From assembly GCA_001801105.1 (NCBI GenBank), contig MGWS01000026.1:1-64000 (forward strand): a DNA stretch of 64,000 bases, given 5' to 3'. The notes below the pieces were generated by a model that worked only from the letters and a program-made list of their open reading frames with translations, was not told where the DNA came from and searched no databases. Position 1 is the stretch's first letter. Every line of letters begins with the position of its first letter. This stretch comes from Gallionellales bacterium GWA2_60_18. Its GTDB lineage: Bacteria; Pseudomonadota; Gammaproteobacteria; Burkholderiales; Gallionellaceae. Of this stretch, positions 1 to 7,149 are shown one piece after another. A program made the position numbers and the translations under genes.

Positions 1-1
1 T

Positions 2-1456
2 ATCGCTTATGGCATATTGGCGGGACTCGTTGCCCCGAAGGGCGAGTTTCTGTTGTCGCCTTATATCAACAATGAATCATTTTTTTCCTTTGCCGGGGTC
101 CCAATCCAGCTATTCAGAGCCGCTGCGGCATTATTTATTGCCTACTTCCTGCTCAGGGCGATGGCGCTCCGGATGTCGCAGAGGCTCCTGGGGGTACTGA
201 GCACATTCTTTGTCATGTTTTTTATCCTGGTCTTTACCGGGCATATCGCTATAAGCCTCATCGGCAAGTCTTATGAGGAGACCGTAAGACTCTCCTCGGA
301 GCAGAGGGATAATGCTTACCTTTTACGCACCTTCGACCGGCTCTATAGCGCCTCGCTGAACACTGCCATTTCTGCCGACAAGCGCGCCTACAAACTTGTT
401 GCAGATGGCTATCTGCGGGATCTCGGTGTGACCCTCGGCGAAATGAGATCGATGCACCGCGACGGGGGGGAGGCCGAGGAGATGGCGAGGATCGACAAGA
501 TTGCTCTCATCCTTGACCGGCAGGGCAGTTTGGACATTGGCGCGCTCAATGAGATAAAGGCGCTCCTTGACAGCCTCGTGGATCTGCATCATGAAGAAAT
601 AGACAAGAGCAGGGACGCGATAGCGCAGGCTATAAACAATTTCAAGATGCTCGGGATTGCCCTGTTCCTCCTGTCGGTGGCCGGATTTGTCTTTATCGGA
701 TATACCTTCTATGAAATCCTGATCAGGCCATTACATGTCCTCAAGGCAGGAGCGACGCAAATAGCGGAGGGTAATCTCGGGCACAGGATATCCATCGGTA
801 CCGCGGATGAACTACAGGAGCTTGCCGGCGATTTCAACATGATGTCCGACAATCTCCTCGACAGGACGATAAGATTGGAAAAGGAAGCAATTACCGACGG
901 ACTCACCGGCCTTTTCAACCACAGACATTTTTATACCAGGCTGGAGTTCGAGATCAACCGGGCCATAAGAGCCAATTCTCCGCTATCCGTCCTGATACTC
1001 GATGTAGACAATTTCAAACAATATAACGACAAATACGGCCATCCCAAGGGGGATGAAGTCCTGAGAAGATGTGCCGCTGCTATCCATGAGAGTCTCAGGG
1101 GAGTGGACATGGCAGCCAGATATGGGGGCGAGGAGTTTGCCGTCATCCTTACGGATACAGACAAAGAAGGAGCTATTGTGGTCGCTGAAAATATCAGGCG
1201 TGCAATAGAGGCGCAGAGGTTCAGTGATGAAGAAGGGGATGCACCCCATAATGTAACCGTGAGCATAGGAGGCCGGAATCGCCCATGTTATCCGGCGCGC
1301 CGATGGAATGATGAAACCCATAATGTGACGGTGAGCATAGGCGTTTCTTCATATCCCGCTGACACAGGGGAGATGAATGACCTAGTAAAATTGGCCGACG
1401 ATGCTCTTTACTCTGCCAAGAGAGAGGGAAAGAACAGGGTTTGTGCCCTTGCCTAG
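2..1456 (+). CDS. Membrane GGDEF diguanylate cyclase with HAMP domain, 5'-truncated by window edge
   Basis: Predicted to make cyclic di-GMP from two GTP at the inner membrane. The frame is open to the window edge, so the true N-terminus is missing; a TTG at 17 is only the first in-window start-like codon. In order there are hydrophobic segments near nt 90-260, a sensor-like segment, a transmembrane helix near nt 650-715, a HAMP linker at nt 715-870, and a GGDEF domain from about nt 885. The active-site motif GGEEF is at nt 1124-1138, and an RGVD inhibitory I-site precedes it by five residues, so product inhibition is likely. Two things are odd. A 24-codon in-frame insertion duplicates the HNVTVSIG strand (1249 and 1321 copies). 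Codon use is rich in AGG/AGA and ATA, unlike all other host genes here, which suggests transfer or a contig joint. Confidence 0.85.
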   Translation: MAYGILAGLVAPKGEFLLSPYINNESFFSFAGVPIQLFRAAAALFIAYFLLRAMALRMSQRLLGVLSTFFVMFFILVFTGHIAISLIGKSYEETVRLSSEQRDNAYLLRTFDRLYSASLNTAISADKRAYKLVADGYLRDLGVTLGEMRSMHRDGGEAEEMARIDKIALILDRQGSLDIGALNEIKALLDSLVDLHHEEIDKSRDAIAQAINNFKMLGIALFLLSVAGFVFIGYTFYEILIRPLHVLKAGATQIAEGNLGHRISIGTADELQELAGDFNMMSDNLLDRTIRLEKEAITDGLTGLFNHRHFYTRLEFEINRAIRANSPLSVLILDVDNFKQYNDKYGHPKGDEVLRRCAAAIHESLRGVDMAARYGGEEFAVILTDTDKEGAIVVAENIRRAIEAQRFSDEEGDAPHNVTVSIGGRNRPCYPARRWNDETHNVTVSIGVSSYPADTGEMNDLVKLADDALYSAKREGKNRVCALA

Positions 1457-1527
1457 GCAACGAATTCCAGCTTGTCCATGCGCAATATCATTTCAGCGGT
1501 TGCTGCGCATTCTACGGATGCGTTCAT
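1453..1527 (-). pseudogene. Truncated gene start, 24 codons, divergent from ccmA
   Basis: This minus-strand reading frame starts at ATG 1527 with a near-ideal Shine-Dalgarno (GGAGG at 1535-1539, 7 nt spacing) and stops after 24 codons. The stop lies inside a 12-bp palindrome (1449-1460) that also holds the stop codon of the cyclase gene on the other strand. A strong ribosome site on so short a frame suggests the 5' remnant of a longer gene cut off when the cyclase segment was joined here. It could also be a genuine short peptide. I do not recognise the sequence. Confidence 0.4.
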
Positions 1528-1563
1528 ATATAATCCTCCGCTGTCAATTTCAGGTTCCCATTC

Positions 1564-2178
1564 ATGCTGGAAGTCAGCAATCTTGCCTGTAGCCGCGGCG
1601 ATCACCGCCTGTTTTCCGGATTGAGTTTTACGCTGCATCCGGGGCAGATCATGCAGGTGCAGGGTGCGAACGGCAGCGGCAAGACCAGCCTGTTGCGCAC
1701 CCTGTGCGGCTTCCTCATGCCGGATGAGGGGACGGTCAGCTGGTGCGGCGGTGACATCCGCGAACAGGACGATGAATACCACGCCGCAATGCTTTACCTG
1801 GGGCACTCGAATGCCATCAAGGACGAATTGAGCGCGCTGGAGAACCTGCGCATCTCGACCGGACTGTCGGGCGGCGAATTGAACGAGAAGGACGCGGTTG
1901 CCGCCTTGCGGCGCATGGGGTTGCGCGGCCGCGAGCGGCTTCCCTGCAAGGCGCTTTCGCAAGGTCAGCGGCGGCGTGTGGCGCTGGCGCGCTTGCTGGT
2001 CAGCGATGCCAGGCTGTGGATACTGGATGAACCTTTGACTGCGCTCGATGTCGGAGCGGTGGCGATGATTGAGGAGATGATCGCGGAACATCTGGCGCGC
2101 CAGGGCGCGGTGATTTTCACTACGCACCAGCCGATGCAGGTGGCGGGGACGGAAATGCGCAGCCTGTCGTTGTCATGA
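1564..2178 (+). CDS. ccmA: Cytochrome c maturation ATPase CcmA
   Basis: ATPase subunit of the CcmABCD complex, which releases holo-CcmE heme chaperone during c-type cytochrome maturation. At 204 aa it has the usual CcmA length. The Walker A motif (GANGSGKT) is at residues 34-41, the ABC signature LSQGQ at 131-135, and Walker B (LWILDEP) at 151-157. It is the first gene of a tight operon: its stop overlaps the ccmB ATG by 4 bp. The family match is strong; the ATP-dependent step itself is known from E. coli, not shown here. Confidence 0.95.
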   Translation: MLEVSNLACSRGDHRLFSGLSFTLHPGQIMQVQGANGSGKTSLLRTLCGFLMPDEGTVSWCGGDIREQDDEYHAAMLYLGHSNAIKDELSALENLRISTGLSGGELNEKDAVAALRRMGLRGRERLPCKALSQGQRRRVALARLLVSDARLWILDEPLTALDVGAVAMIEEMIAEHLARQGAVIFTTHQPMQVAGTEMRSLSLS

Positions 2179-2858
2179 AAAAATCCACGCTGCTCGACCT
2201 GCTGCTGTTGGTGATACGGCGCGATCTGGTGCTGGCGATGCGCCGCCGTGCGGACGTGCTGACCACGCTGATCTTTTTCGTGATGGTGGTCAGCCTGTTC
2301 CCGCTCGGCGTCGGGCCAGAAATGGACATGCTGCGCAAGATGGCGCCGGGCGTGTTGTGGGTAGCGGCGTTGCTGTCTTCGATGCTGTCGCTGGGGCGGC
2401 TGTTCTCGGCGGATTATCTGGATGGCACGCTGGAACAGATGATGCTGGCGCCGCATTCCTTGTCGATGCTGGTGCTGGGCAAGATGGTGGCGCACTGGGC
2501 GGTATCCGGCCTGCCGCTGGTGCTGATGGCGCCGGTGCTGGGCTTGCAGTTCGACATGTCGGCGCAGGCGCTCGGCGTGCTGATCGTCGGCCTGTTGCTT
2601 GGGACGCCGATTCTCAGCATGATCGGTGCGATCGGCGCGGCGCTGACGCTGGGCTTGCGCGGCGGCGGTGTGCTACTGTCGCTGCTGGTATTGCCGCTGT
2701 GCATCCCGGTGCTGATCTTCGGTGCCGGTGCGGTCGACGCGGTCACGAGCGGGTTGAGCGTGGTCTCCCACCTGTCGTTGTTGGGCGCGCTGATGATGGT
2801 GGCGCTGGTATTCACCCCGTGGGTAACCGCGCAGGCACTGCGCATTTCGATGGAGTAG
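2175..2858 (+). CDS. ccmB: Heme exporter permease subunit CcmB
   Basis: Integral inner-membrane partner of CcmA in the CcmABCD complex. The 227 residues match the family length and contain about six hydrophobic segments spread along the protein. The N-terminal cytoplasmic stretch is rich in Arg (residues 16-26), as usual in CcmB. The start overlaps the ccmA stop (ATGA), and ccmC follows after 3 nt. Gene order and hydropathy support the call; there is no catalytic motif to check. Confidence 0.93.
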   Translation: MKKSTLLDLLLLVIRRDLVLAMRRRADVLTTLIFFVMVVSLFPLGVGPEMDMLRKMAPGVLWVAALLSSMLSLGRLFSADYLDGTLEQMMLAPHSLSMLVLGKMVAHWAVSGLPLVLMAPVLGLQFDMSAQALGVLIVGLLLGTPILSMIGAIGAALTLGLRGGGVLLSLLVLPLCIPVLIFGAGAVDAVTSGLSVVSHLSLLGALMMVALVFTPWVTAQALRISME

Positions 2859-2861
2859 AAA

Positions 2862-3599
2862 TTGGCTATAAACTGGTTCAAGTATTCCGCTCCCACCACC
2901 TTTTACGGATTGGCCGGCAAGATGGTTCCGTGGTTCGCGGCCACAGCGGCTGTATTGCTCGCCGCAGGTTTGTATCTCGGGTTTTTCGTGGCGCCGGTGG
3001 ACGCACAACAAGGCGAGTTCTACCGCATCATCTTCATTCACGTACCCACCTCCATCCTGTCCATGTTCCTGTATCTGGTGATGGCGGGCTATGCCGCGCT
3101 GGGACTGATCTTCAACACCCGCCTGTCGGCCATGATGGCCACCGCGGTCGCGCCCACCGGCGCGCTGTTCGCCTTCATCTCGCTGTGGACCGGCGCACTG
3201 TGGGGCAAGCCGATGTGGGGCGCGTGGTGGGTATGGGATGCGCGCCTGACCTCGGAACTCATCCTGCTGTTCCTGTACTTGGGTTTCATCGCGTTGCACG
3301 CCTCGATCGACGACCCGCGCCGCGCCGACAAGGCGGCCGCACTGCTGGCCATCGTGGGCTCGGTGAATGTGCCGATCATTTATTTTTCGGTGAAATGGTG
3401 GAACACCCTGCATCAGGGCTCGACCTTCAAATTCAGCGGAACGAGCATGCATATCGTGATGCAGCAGGCCCTGCTGCTCATGCTGCTGGCATGCTGGGCC
3501 TATGCCTTCGCCGTCGTGCTGTCGCGGGTGCGCAGCATCATCCTGGAGCGCGAGCGGCACACGACCTGGATAGCCGAACTGCCGGAGGTGCGTCAATGA
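2862..3599 (+). CDS. ccmC: Heme handling protein CcmC
   Basis: Inner-membrane protein of the heme-handling family that loads heme onto CcmE at the periplasmic face. At 245 aa it shows the tryptophan-rich WWD signature at residues 114-126, and the two conserved His ligands are visible at residues 60 and 184. The start is TTG at 2862, chosen because GGAG lies just upstream (2852-2855) and the N-terminus then matches the family; the next in-frame ATG would remove the first 20 residues. The stop overlaps ccmD by ATGA. Confidence 0.93.
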   Translation: MAINWFKYSAPTTFYGLAGKMVPWFAATAAVLLAAGLYLGFFVAPVDAQQGEFYRIIFIHVPTSILSMFLYLVMAGYAALGLIFNTRLSAMMATAVAPTGALFAFISLWTGALWGKPMWGAWWVWDARLTSELILLFLYLGFIALHASIDDPRRADKAAALLAIVGSVNVPIIYFSVKWWNTLHQGSTFKFSGTSMHIVMQQALLLMLLACWAYAFAVVLSRVRSIILERERHTTWIAELPEVRQ

Positions 3600-3784
3600 G
3601 CAGCCTGGATATCTGGATGAGGGAGAATCCGCTCGCGTATGTATGGCTGGGTTCATATGCCGTTGCATTGCTGGTCTTTGCGGTCGAGATAGCAATGGTC
3701 CGGCACAAACGGAAGATCACCCTGCAACAGGTACGCCTGATGCAGGAGGCGGAAAAAGACCAAGAGGATGAGGGCACGGCATGA
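3596..3784 (+). CDS. ccmD: Small membrane protein CcmD
   Basis: Sixty-two-residue single-span membrane protein needed to stabilise the CcmABC complex and release CcmE. One hydrophobic helix lies at about residues 15-35. It is followed by a basic, then a Glu/Asp-rich cytoplasmic tail, typical of CcmD. It overlaps both neighbours by ATGA (ccmC stop at 3597-3599, ccmE start at 3781), so translation is probably coupled. CcmD is poorly conserved, and position in the operon carries much of the weight. Confidence 0.88.
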   Translation: MSSLDIWMRENPLAYVWLGSYAVALLVFAVEIAMVRHKRKITLQQVRLMQEAEKDQEDEGTA

Positions 3785-4254
3785 AACCACGTCAGAAGAG
3801 ATTCGTATTTATCATCGTTGGGGTCGCCATCCTGGCCGTGGCGGTCGGGCTGGTGCTGAATGCGCTGAACAGCAACGTCAGCCTGTATTTCACCCCGACC
3901 CAGGTCTTCAACAACGAGGTTCCGCAAGGACGCAGCTTCCGTATCGGCGGCCTGGTCGAGGAGGGCAGCGTGAAGCGCGAAACCAGCGGCGTCACGGTCA
4001 GATTTGCGATCACCGATCAGCACAAGAGCATACCGGTCATCTATGAGGGCATCCTGCCGGATCTGTTCAAGGAAGGTAAGGGCGTGGTGGCACAGGGCAA
4101 GGTCGGGGGCGACGGTGTGATGCATGCCGACGAAGTGCTGGCCAAGCATGACGAGAACTACATGCCGCCCGAAGCGGCCGATGCGCTGAAGAAAGGCGAG
4201 GCCGCGAATGCGGCTGCGGCAACTCAGGCTCCGGTAGCACCTGCCGCCAAATGA
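3781..4254 (+). CDS. ccmE: Periplasmic heme chaperone CcmE
   Basis: Membrane-anchored OB-fold chaperone that binds heme covalently and hands it to the CcmFH ligase. The N-terminal anchor spans about residues 8-28. The heme-attachment motif HDENY is present with His123 and Tyr127, followed by the conserved MPPE. The C-terminal tail is Ala/Pro rich. It is the last gene of the operon and a terminator follows 33 nt downstream. The ccmF, ccmG and ccmH genes that often follow are absent here. Confidence 0.95.
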   Translation: MKPRQKRFVFIIVGVAILAVAVGLVLNALNSNVSLYFTPTQVFNNEVPQGRSFRIGGLVEEGSVKRETSGVTVRFAITDQHKSIPVIYEGILPDLFKEGKGVVAQGKVGGDGVMHADEVLAKHDENYMPPEAADALKKGEAANAAAATQAPVAPAAK

Positions 4255-4287
4255 TTTTGCAATAATTGTCTGAGCATCCCGTTATCG

Positions 4288-4323
4288 CGGCATCTGATTG
4301 GAAAATCGGATGCCGTTTTTGTT
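4288..4323 (+). terminator. Rho-independent terminator of the ccm operon
   Basis: An inverted repeat of about 12 bp (left arm CGGCATCTGATT, right arm AATCGGATGCCG, one G-T wobble) is followed by TTTTTGTTT. It lies directly downstream of ccmE and marks the end of ccmABCDE. Confidence 0.85.
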
Positions 4324-4532
4324 TGAGCAGGGAAATGCAGGCGGGAATGGCCTGCCAATCAAGGTGATTGATGGGGGGCGGGAAAAAGCCTAGATAATTC
4401 GGTCTATGGATTTATTGCAATGGGGGGTGTAGTGTCCGCCACGTTGTTTGCAAAGTGGCTCGAATAGCGGGGCATTGCAGTCGCTACGCAACAAACAGAG
4501 TTATGAAGATTGGGAGAGTGGAGGTAAAAAGA

Positions 4533-5048
4533 ATGAGGAATAGGCGAGGCGTGTTTGGAAAGTATGTTGCGAAAAAAAGTTTTTATTGGGTATCTTCACT
4601 GGCGCTGACCATTGCGGTTGCAAACCATGCCTTGGCACGCGACATGGTGGTAAAGCCTTATACGCATTACACGAATCGTATAGTAGAGCCAGGCAAGACC
4701 GAGTGGCATTGCTGGGTGAGAGGGGATAGGATTCTTTGTCTGTTGGCAAACTATGGTTCAGTCAGCGCTTACAAGGATGGTGACAGAGGTTTTCCGGAGT
4801 TGGCTGGTCGCATATTCAACGAAACAGGTTCATTTTATGGTGAGGTCGTTTCAATTCCCATTCATACCGTTCCTCTTGATATGGAAATGACCGGAGAGCT
4901 TGCCTACAACGTGATGTGTAAAGGTGTTCCTTCCTGTGATGTTGTATTTGGAGAGAATTCTCATGATCTGGTGGCGAATATTGGCCAGTTCAGCCAGTTT
5001 AGAAATTCCACTTTGGCAGACGAGCGGATTTTGATCGGCCAGCAATAA
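4533..5048 (+). CDS. Exported hypothetical protein
   Basis: I do not recognise this 171-aa protein. The ATG at 4533 is preferred over the upstream GTG at 4455 because GGAGG lies 8 nt upstream (4520-4524) and the product then begins with a clear signal peptide: basic residues, a hydrophobic core near residues 18-31, and likely cleavage after ALA at residue 35. The mature part has four Cys that could form two disulfides (two in the EWHCW...LCLL region, two in MCKGVPSC). Base composition is AT-richer than the neighbouring housekeeping genes. It lies outside the prophage, 155 bp left of the target-site repeat, so it is not phage cargo by these boundaries. Confidence 0.7.
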   Translation: MRNRRGVFGKYVAKKSFYWVSSLALTIAVANHALARDMVVKPYTHYTNRIVEPGKTEWHCWVRGDRILCLLANYGSVSAYKDGDRGFPELAGRIFNETGSFYGEVVSIPIHTVPLDMEMTGELAYNVMCKGVPSCDVVFGENSHDLVANIGQFSQFRNSTLADERILIGQQ

Positions 5049-5202
5049 TCCACTGAAATGACTACCTTCTCCATGCAGTCGATATGGAACTGCCGGGGCG
5101 GATGATGTGGTAATCAGCTTTTTAGAATTTCAACTTCCCAGCCCCGCAGGTTTTCAGCTTTCCCTCCCCTGCATCCTCCACCGCGCTGACCTGCGGACTC
5201 CC

Positions 5203-5207
5203 CCAAA
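5203..5207. repeat. Left copy of the 5-bp prophage target-site duplication
   Basis: The pentamer ccaaa lies directly before the TGT of the left prophage end and is repeated directly after the right end at 43898-43902. Mu-family transposition duplicates 5 bp of target. Removing the element and one copy gives a continuous host sequence between the exported protein gene and the tRNA-Asn terminator. Confidence 0.85.
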
Positions 5208-5298
5208 TGTGGGGGGGTGATTGATTTGGTACATAAGAGAGAAATGAAAAAAAGGCCAAAAAACTAAAAGGCATGCGGGATTAAAGGCGATTTAGCAG
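5208..5298. promoter_or_regulatory. Left prophage end with transposase-binding sites
   Basis: TGT terminus at 5208. The putative L1 core ATTTGGTAC is at 5224-5232, and a weaker match, ATTTAGCAG, at 5290-5298 could be an inner site. In Mu the left end carries spaced MuA sites L1-L3, and the arrangement here is compatible. The rest of 5299-5403 is AT-rich and I see no gene in it; the adjoining host stretch 5049-5202 is also empty of genes. Confidence 0.7.
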
Positions 5299-5403
5299 CA
5301 AAATATAAAATGGTTAAATTTGCGCAAAAACAGTCGGATCGCAATAGATTTTGCGCGCTATTTGGAACAAAAAAGACAGAAACCGCACATTAAATAATGA
5401 ACT

Positions 5404-6138
5404 TCACATGCGCCGGCCAGACCATACGACGCGGCCAACAATGTGCAGGGCTGATGCTATATCGGCGGACAACGTCTCTGGGTCGTATTGCGGGTTGTCG
5501 CTCTTAACGACCACACTCCCATCCATCCTCAACTGCATGCGCTTCACGCGCAGCTCGTTATTGGTGGCGAAGGCATAGATTGCATCCTGTTTAACGCCTG
5601 CCGTGCTGCGATCTATAAGCAGTAGATCTCCTGCGCGTAGAGTTGGCTCCATCGAATCGCCGATGGCGCTGATCAACACCAGGTTTTTCGGGTTGGCTCC
5701 CAGCTCGGTACGCACCCATTCCTCACGGAATGCCAGGTGATCCACCACCTGCTCGCTGTGAATCACCGCGCCGTTCCCCATGCTGGCCGCTACGTCGTAG
5801 CGCGGAACAAGCACAAAACCAAAAGGTGGTTGAGCTGGCTCTCTTACTGTATGGCGAGCCACATCGCTATCACTTCCAATTCCCCAATGGTCAAGCCTTT
5901 GCTTGAGTATTAGATCTGAAAGCAGCATATCGCCATCGCCAGTAAGTACCCAATTTACATTCACTCCTGATTCAACCAAAGCGGACATCATTGCACCGCC
6001 TGGGACGGATCGACCGGACTCATTATCTTGTAACCCACGTTCCGACGTAGCTCCTGCGCGCAGCGACAACACCTCTTGGGTGATATTCAGCGCCTTTCTG
6101 GCCTGTTTTATACGCTCACCAATAGACTTTTTGTCCAT
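5404..6138 (-). CDS. Prophage repressor, XRE helix-turn-helix plus S24 (LexA-like) domain
   Basis: A 244-aa CI-type repressor expected to hold the prophage silent. Residues 7-65 form an XRE helix-turn-helix, and residues 105-235 a S24/LexA-type domain with the nucleophile Ser162 in GDSMEPT and the base Lys199 in RVKR. The usual Ala-Gly cleavage pair is not obvious (VAASMG around 116-121), so self-cleavage on DNA damage is possible but not certain. It is divergent from the early genes, and its ATG overlaps the first of five repeated operator-like decamers, implying autoregulation. The sequence directly upstream has no good Shine-Dalgarno. Confidence 0.9.
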   Translation of the reverse strand: MDKKSIGERIKQARKALNITQEVLSLRAGATSERGLQDNESGRSVPGGAMMSALVESGVNVNWVLTGDGDMLLSDLILKQRLDHWGIGSDSDVARHTVREPAQPPFGFVLVPRYDVAASMGNGAVIHSEQVVDHLAFREEWVRTELGANPKNLVLISAIGDSMEPTLRAGDLLLIDRSTAGVKQDAIYAFATNNELRVKRMQLRMDGSVVVKSDNPQYDPETLSADIASALHIVGRVVWSGRRM

Positions 6139-6271
6139 GTCGCACTTAATTCTTGAAAGTGCGACACGAAAGTGCGACGTTTAAACCGTTGTCGCGCTTT
6201 ATATATCTGTTTGTTTTATAAACCACAATCAACCTCATTTCGCAAATTAACGCCAACCAGAAAGCGCGACA
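6138..6271. promoter_or_regulatory. Operator array, five copies of a GTGCGACA-type decamer
   Basis: Five matches to AARYGCGACR lie in the repressor-ner intergenic region: 6138-6147 (complement), 6157-6166, 6170-6179, 6190-6199 (complement) and 6262-6271. The first pair forms an inverted repeat with a 9-bp gap that overlaps the repressor start codon. The obvious candidate binder is the S24 repressor encoded next to it; Ner is an alternative. Confidence 0.75.
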
Positions 6272-6294
6272 CGAAAAAAGACGTGTCAGACCTA

Positions 6295-6324
6295 TTGACA
6301 ATCCACGTTTATACGTGGCCTAAT
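6295..6324 (+). promoter_or_regulatory. Early promoter with palindrome in its spacer
   Basis: A consensus -35 TTGACA at 6295-6300 and a fair -10 CCTAAT at 6319-6324 (18-bp spacer) precede ner. The spacer holds a perfect palindrome, CCACGT-TTAT-ACGTGG (6303-6318), a likely second operator. A regulator bound there would block polymerase. The transcription start is inferred. Confidence 0.6.
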
Positions 6325-6359
6325 GCCACCCATCGCAAACAACCGAACAAGGCAAAACC

Positions 6360-6707
6360 ATGACAACCACCGCCGTTAAAAAAACCAGTCAGAAAGAAGA
6401 CTGGCATCCAGCAGATGTTGTTGCTGCGCTACGCAAAGCCGGATTATCTCTATCCGGGTTGGCTCAGGCATACGGACTCACCAGTTCATCCGCGTTTTCT
6501 GTGGCGCTTGTGCGCAGCTACCCAATCTGCGAACAGCGCATCGCCGATGCACTGGGTATACCCCCAATGGTTATTTGGCCGACACGCTACAACGCCGACG
6601 GATCGATAAAACCACGCGGCTATCGGGATGTGCAGTTTAACGCCGCAGCCCGCGTTTTGAAAGGTAAGCGTACTGCCGCCAGCGGCAGGCAAATAAAGGC
6701 AGCCTGA
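6360..6707 (+). CDS. ner: Ner-like early transcription regulator
   Basis: A 115-aa DNA-binding protein of the Ner/Nlp (SfsB) family. In Mu, Ner binds between the early promoter and repressor promoter and turns both down. The family pattern shows in WHPADVVAALRKAG near the N-terminus, the helix-turn-helix LAQAYGLTSSS, and the IADALGIPPMVIWPTRYN block. A basic tail follows (residues 95-115). It is the first gene rightward of the operator array, the standard ner position. Confidence 0.88.
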   Translation: MTTTAVKKTSQKEDWHPADVVAALRKAGLSLSGLAQAYGLTSSSAFSVALVRSYPICEQRIADALGIPPMVIWPTRYNADGSIKPRGYRDVQFNAAARVLKGKRTAASGRQIKAA

Positions 6708-6708
6708 C

Positions 6709-7149
6709 ATGCGTCGCGCTGCCGATACCTTGACCGGGGACTTGTTCGCCAACATCCCCAAGGCTCACCCGCAAACACCAGGCGCATGGCGGTTTCGCGG
6801 CGAGATCGCGTATGCGATGGGTGAGGCGATCAAGGCCAGCCCAAAGGATCGCTATCAGATTGCCGCTGACATGAGTCGCCTGTTGGGGCGCGAAGTCTCG
6901 ACAAACACCCTGGATAAATACACCTCTGAAGCGTCGGAAGACCACATCCCAAACCTCGAAACAGCCATCGCATTCGATGCGGTCACCGGGCAGACCGCGC
7001 TGGCTAGTTTGTTCGCCGGAAAACTCGGATGCCGCGTGCTGCCCGGGAAGGAATCACTAACGGCTGAGTTGGGTAGGCTGGCCTACATGAAGACTGAAAT
7101 AGCCAAGCAGGAAAAGGCGATCAAGCAGCTCCTAGGGGAACAACAATGA
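6709..7149 (+). CDS. Early phage protein upstream of transposase, unknown function
   Basis: A 146-aa protein that starts right after ner and whose 3' end overlaps the transposase start by 4 bp. The middle (residues 40-75: SPKDRYQIAADMSRLLG then STNTLDKYTSEASE) looks like a helical DNA-binding segment, and the C-terminus is a predicted amphipathic helix. Proteins of this kind are common between ner and the A gene in Mu-like phages, but I cannot assign a function. Confidence 0.65.
   Translation: MRRAADTLTGDLFANIPKAHPQTPGAWRFRGEIAYAMGEAIKASPKDRYQIAADMSRLLGREVSTNTLDKYTSEASEDHIPNLETAIAFDAVTGQTALASLFAGKLGCRVLPGKESLTAELGRLAYMKTEIAKQEKAIKQLLGEQQ

Noticed and set aside
2357..3784. A long +1 frame covering ccmB and ccmC
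   Set aside because: Only its last 62 codons (ccmD, from 3596) are real; the rest is a shadow in the overlapping frame.
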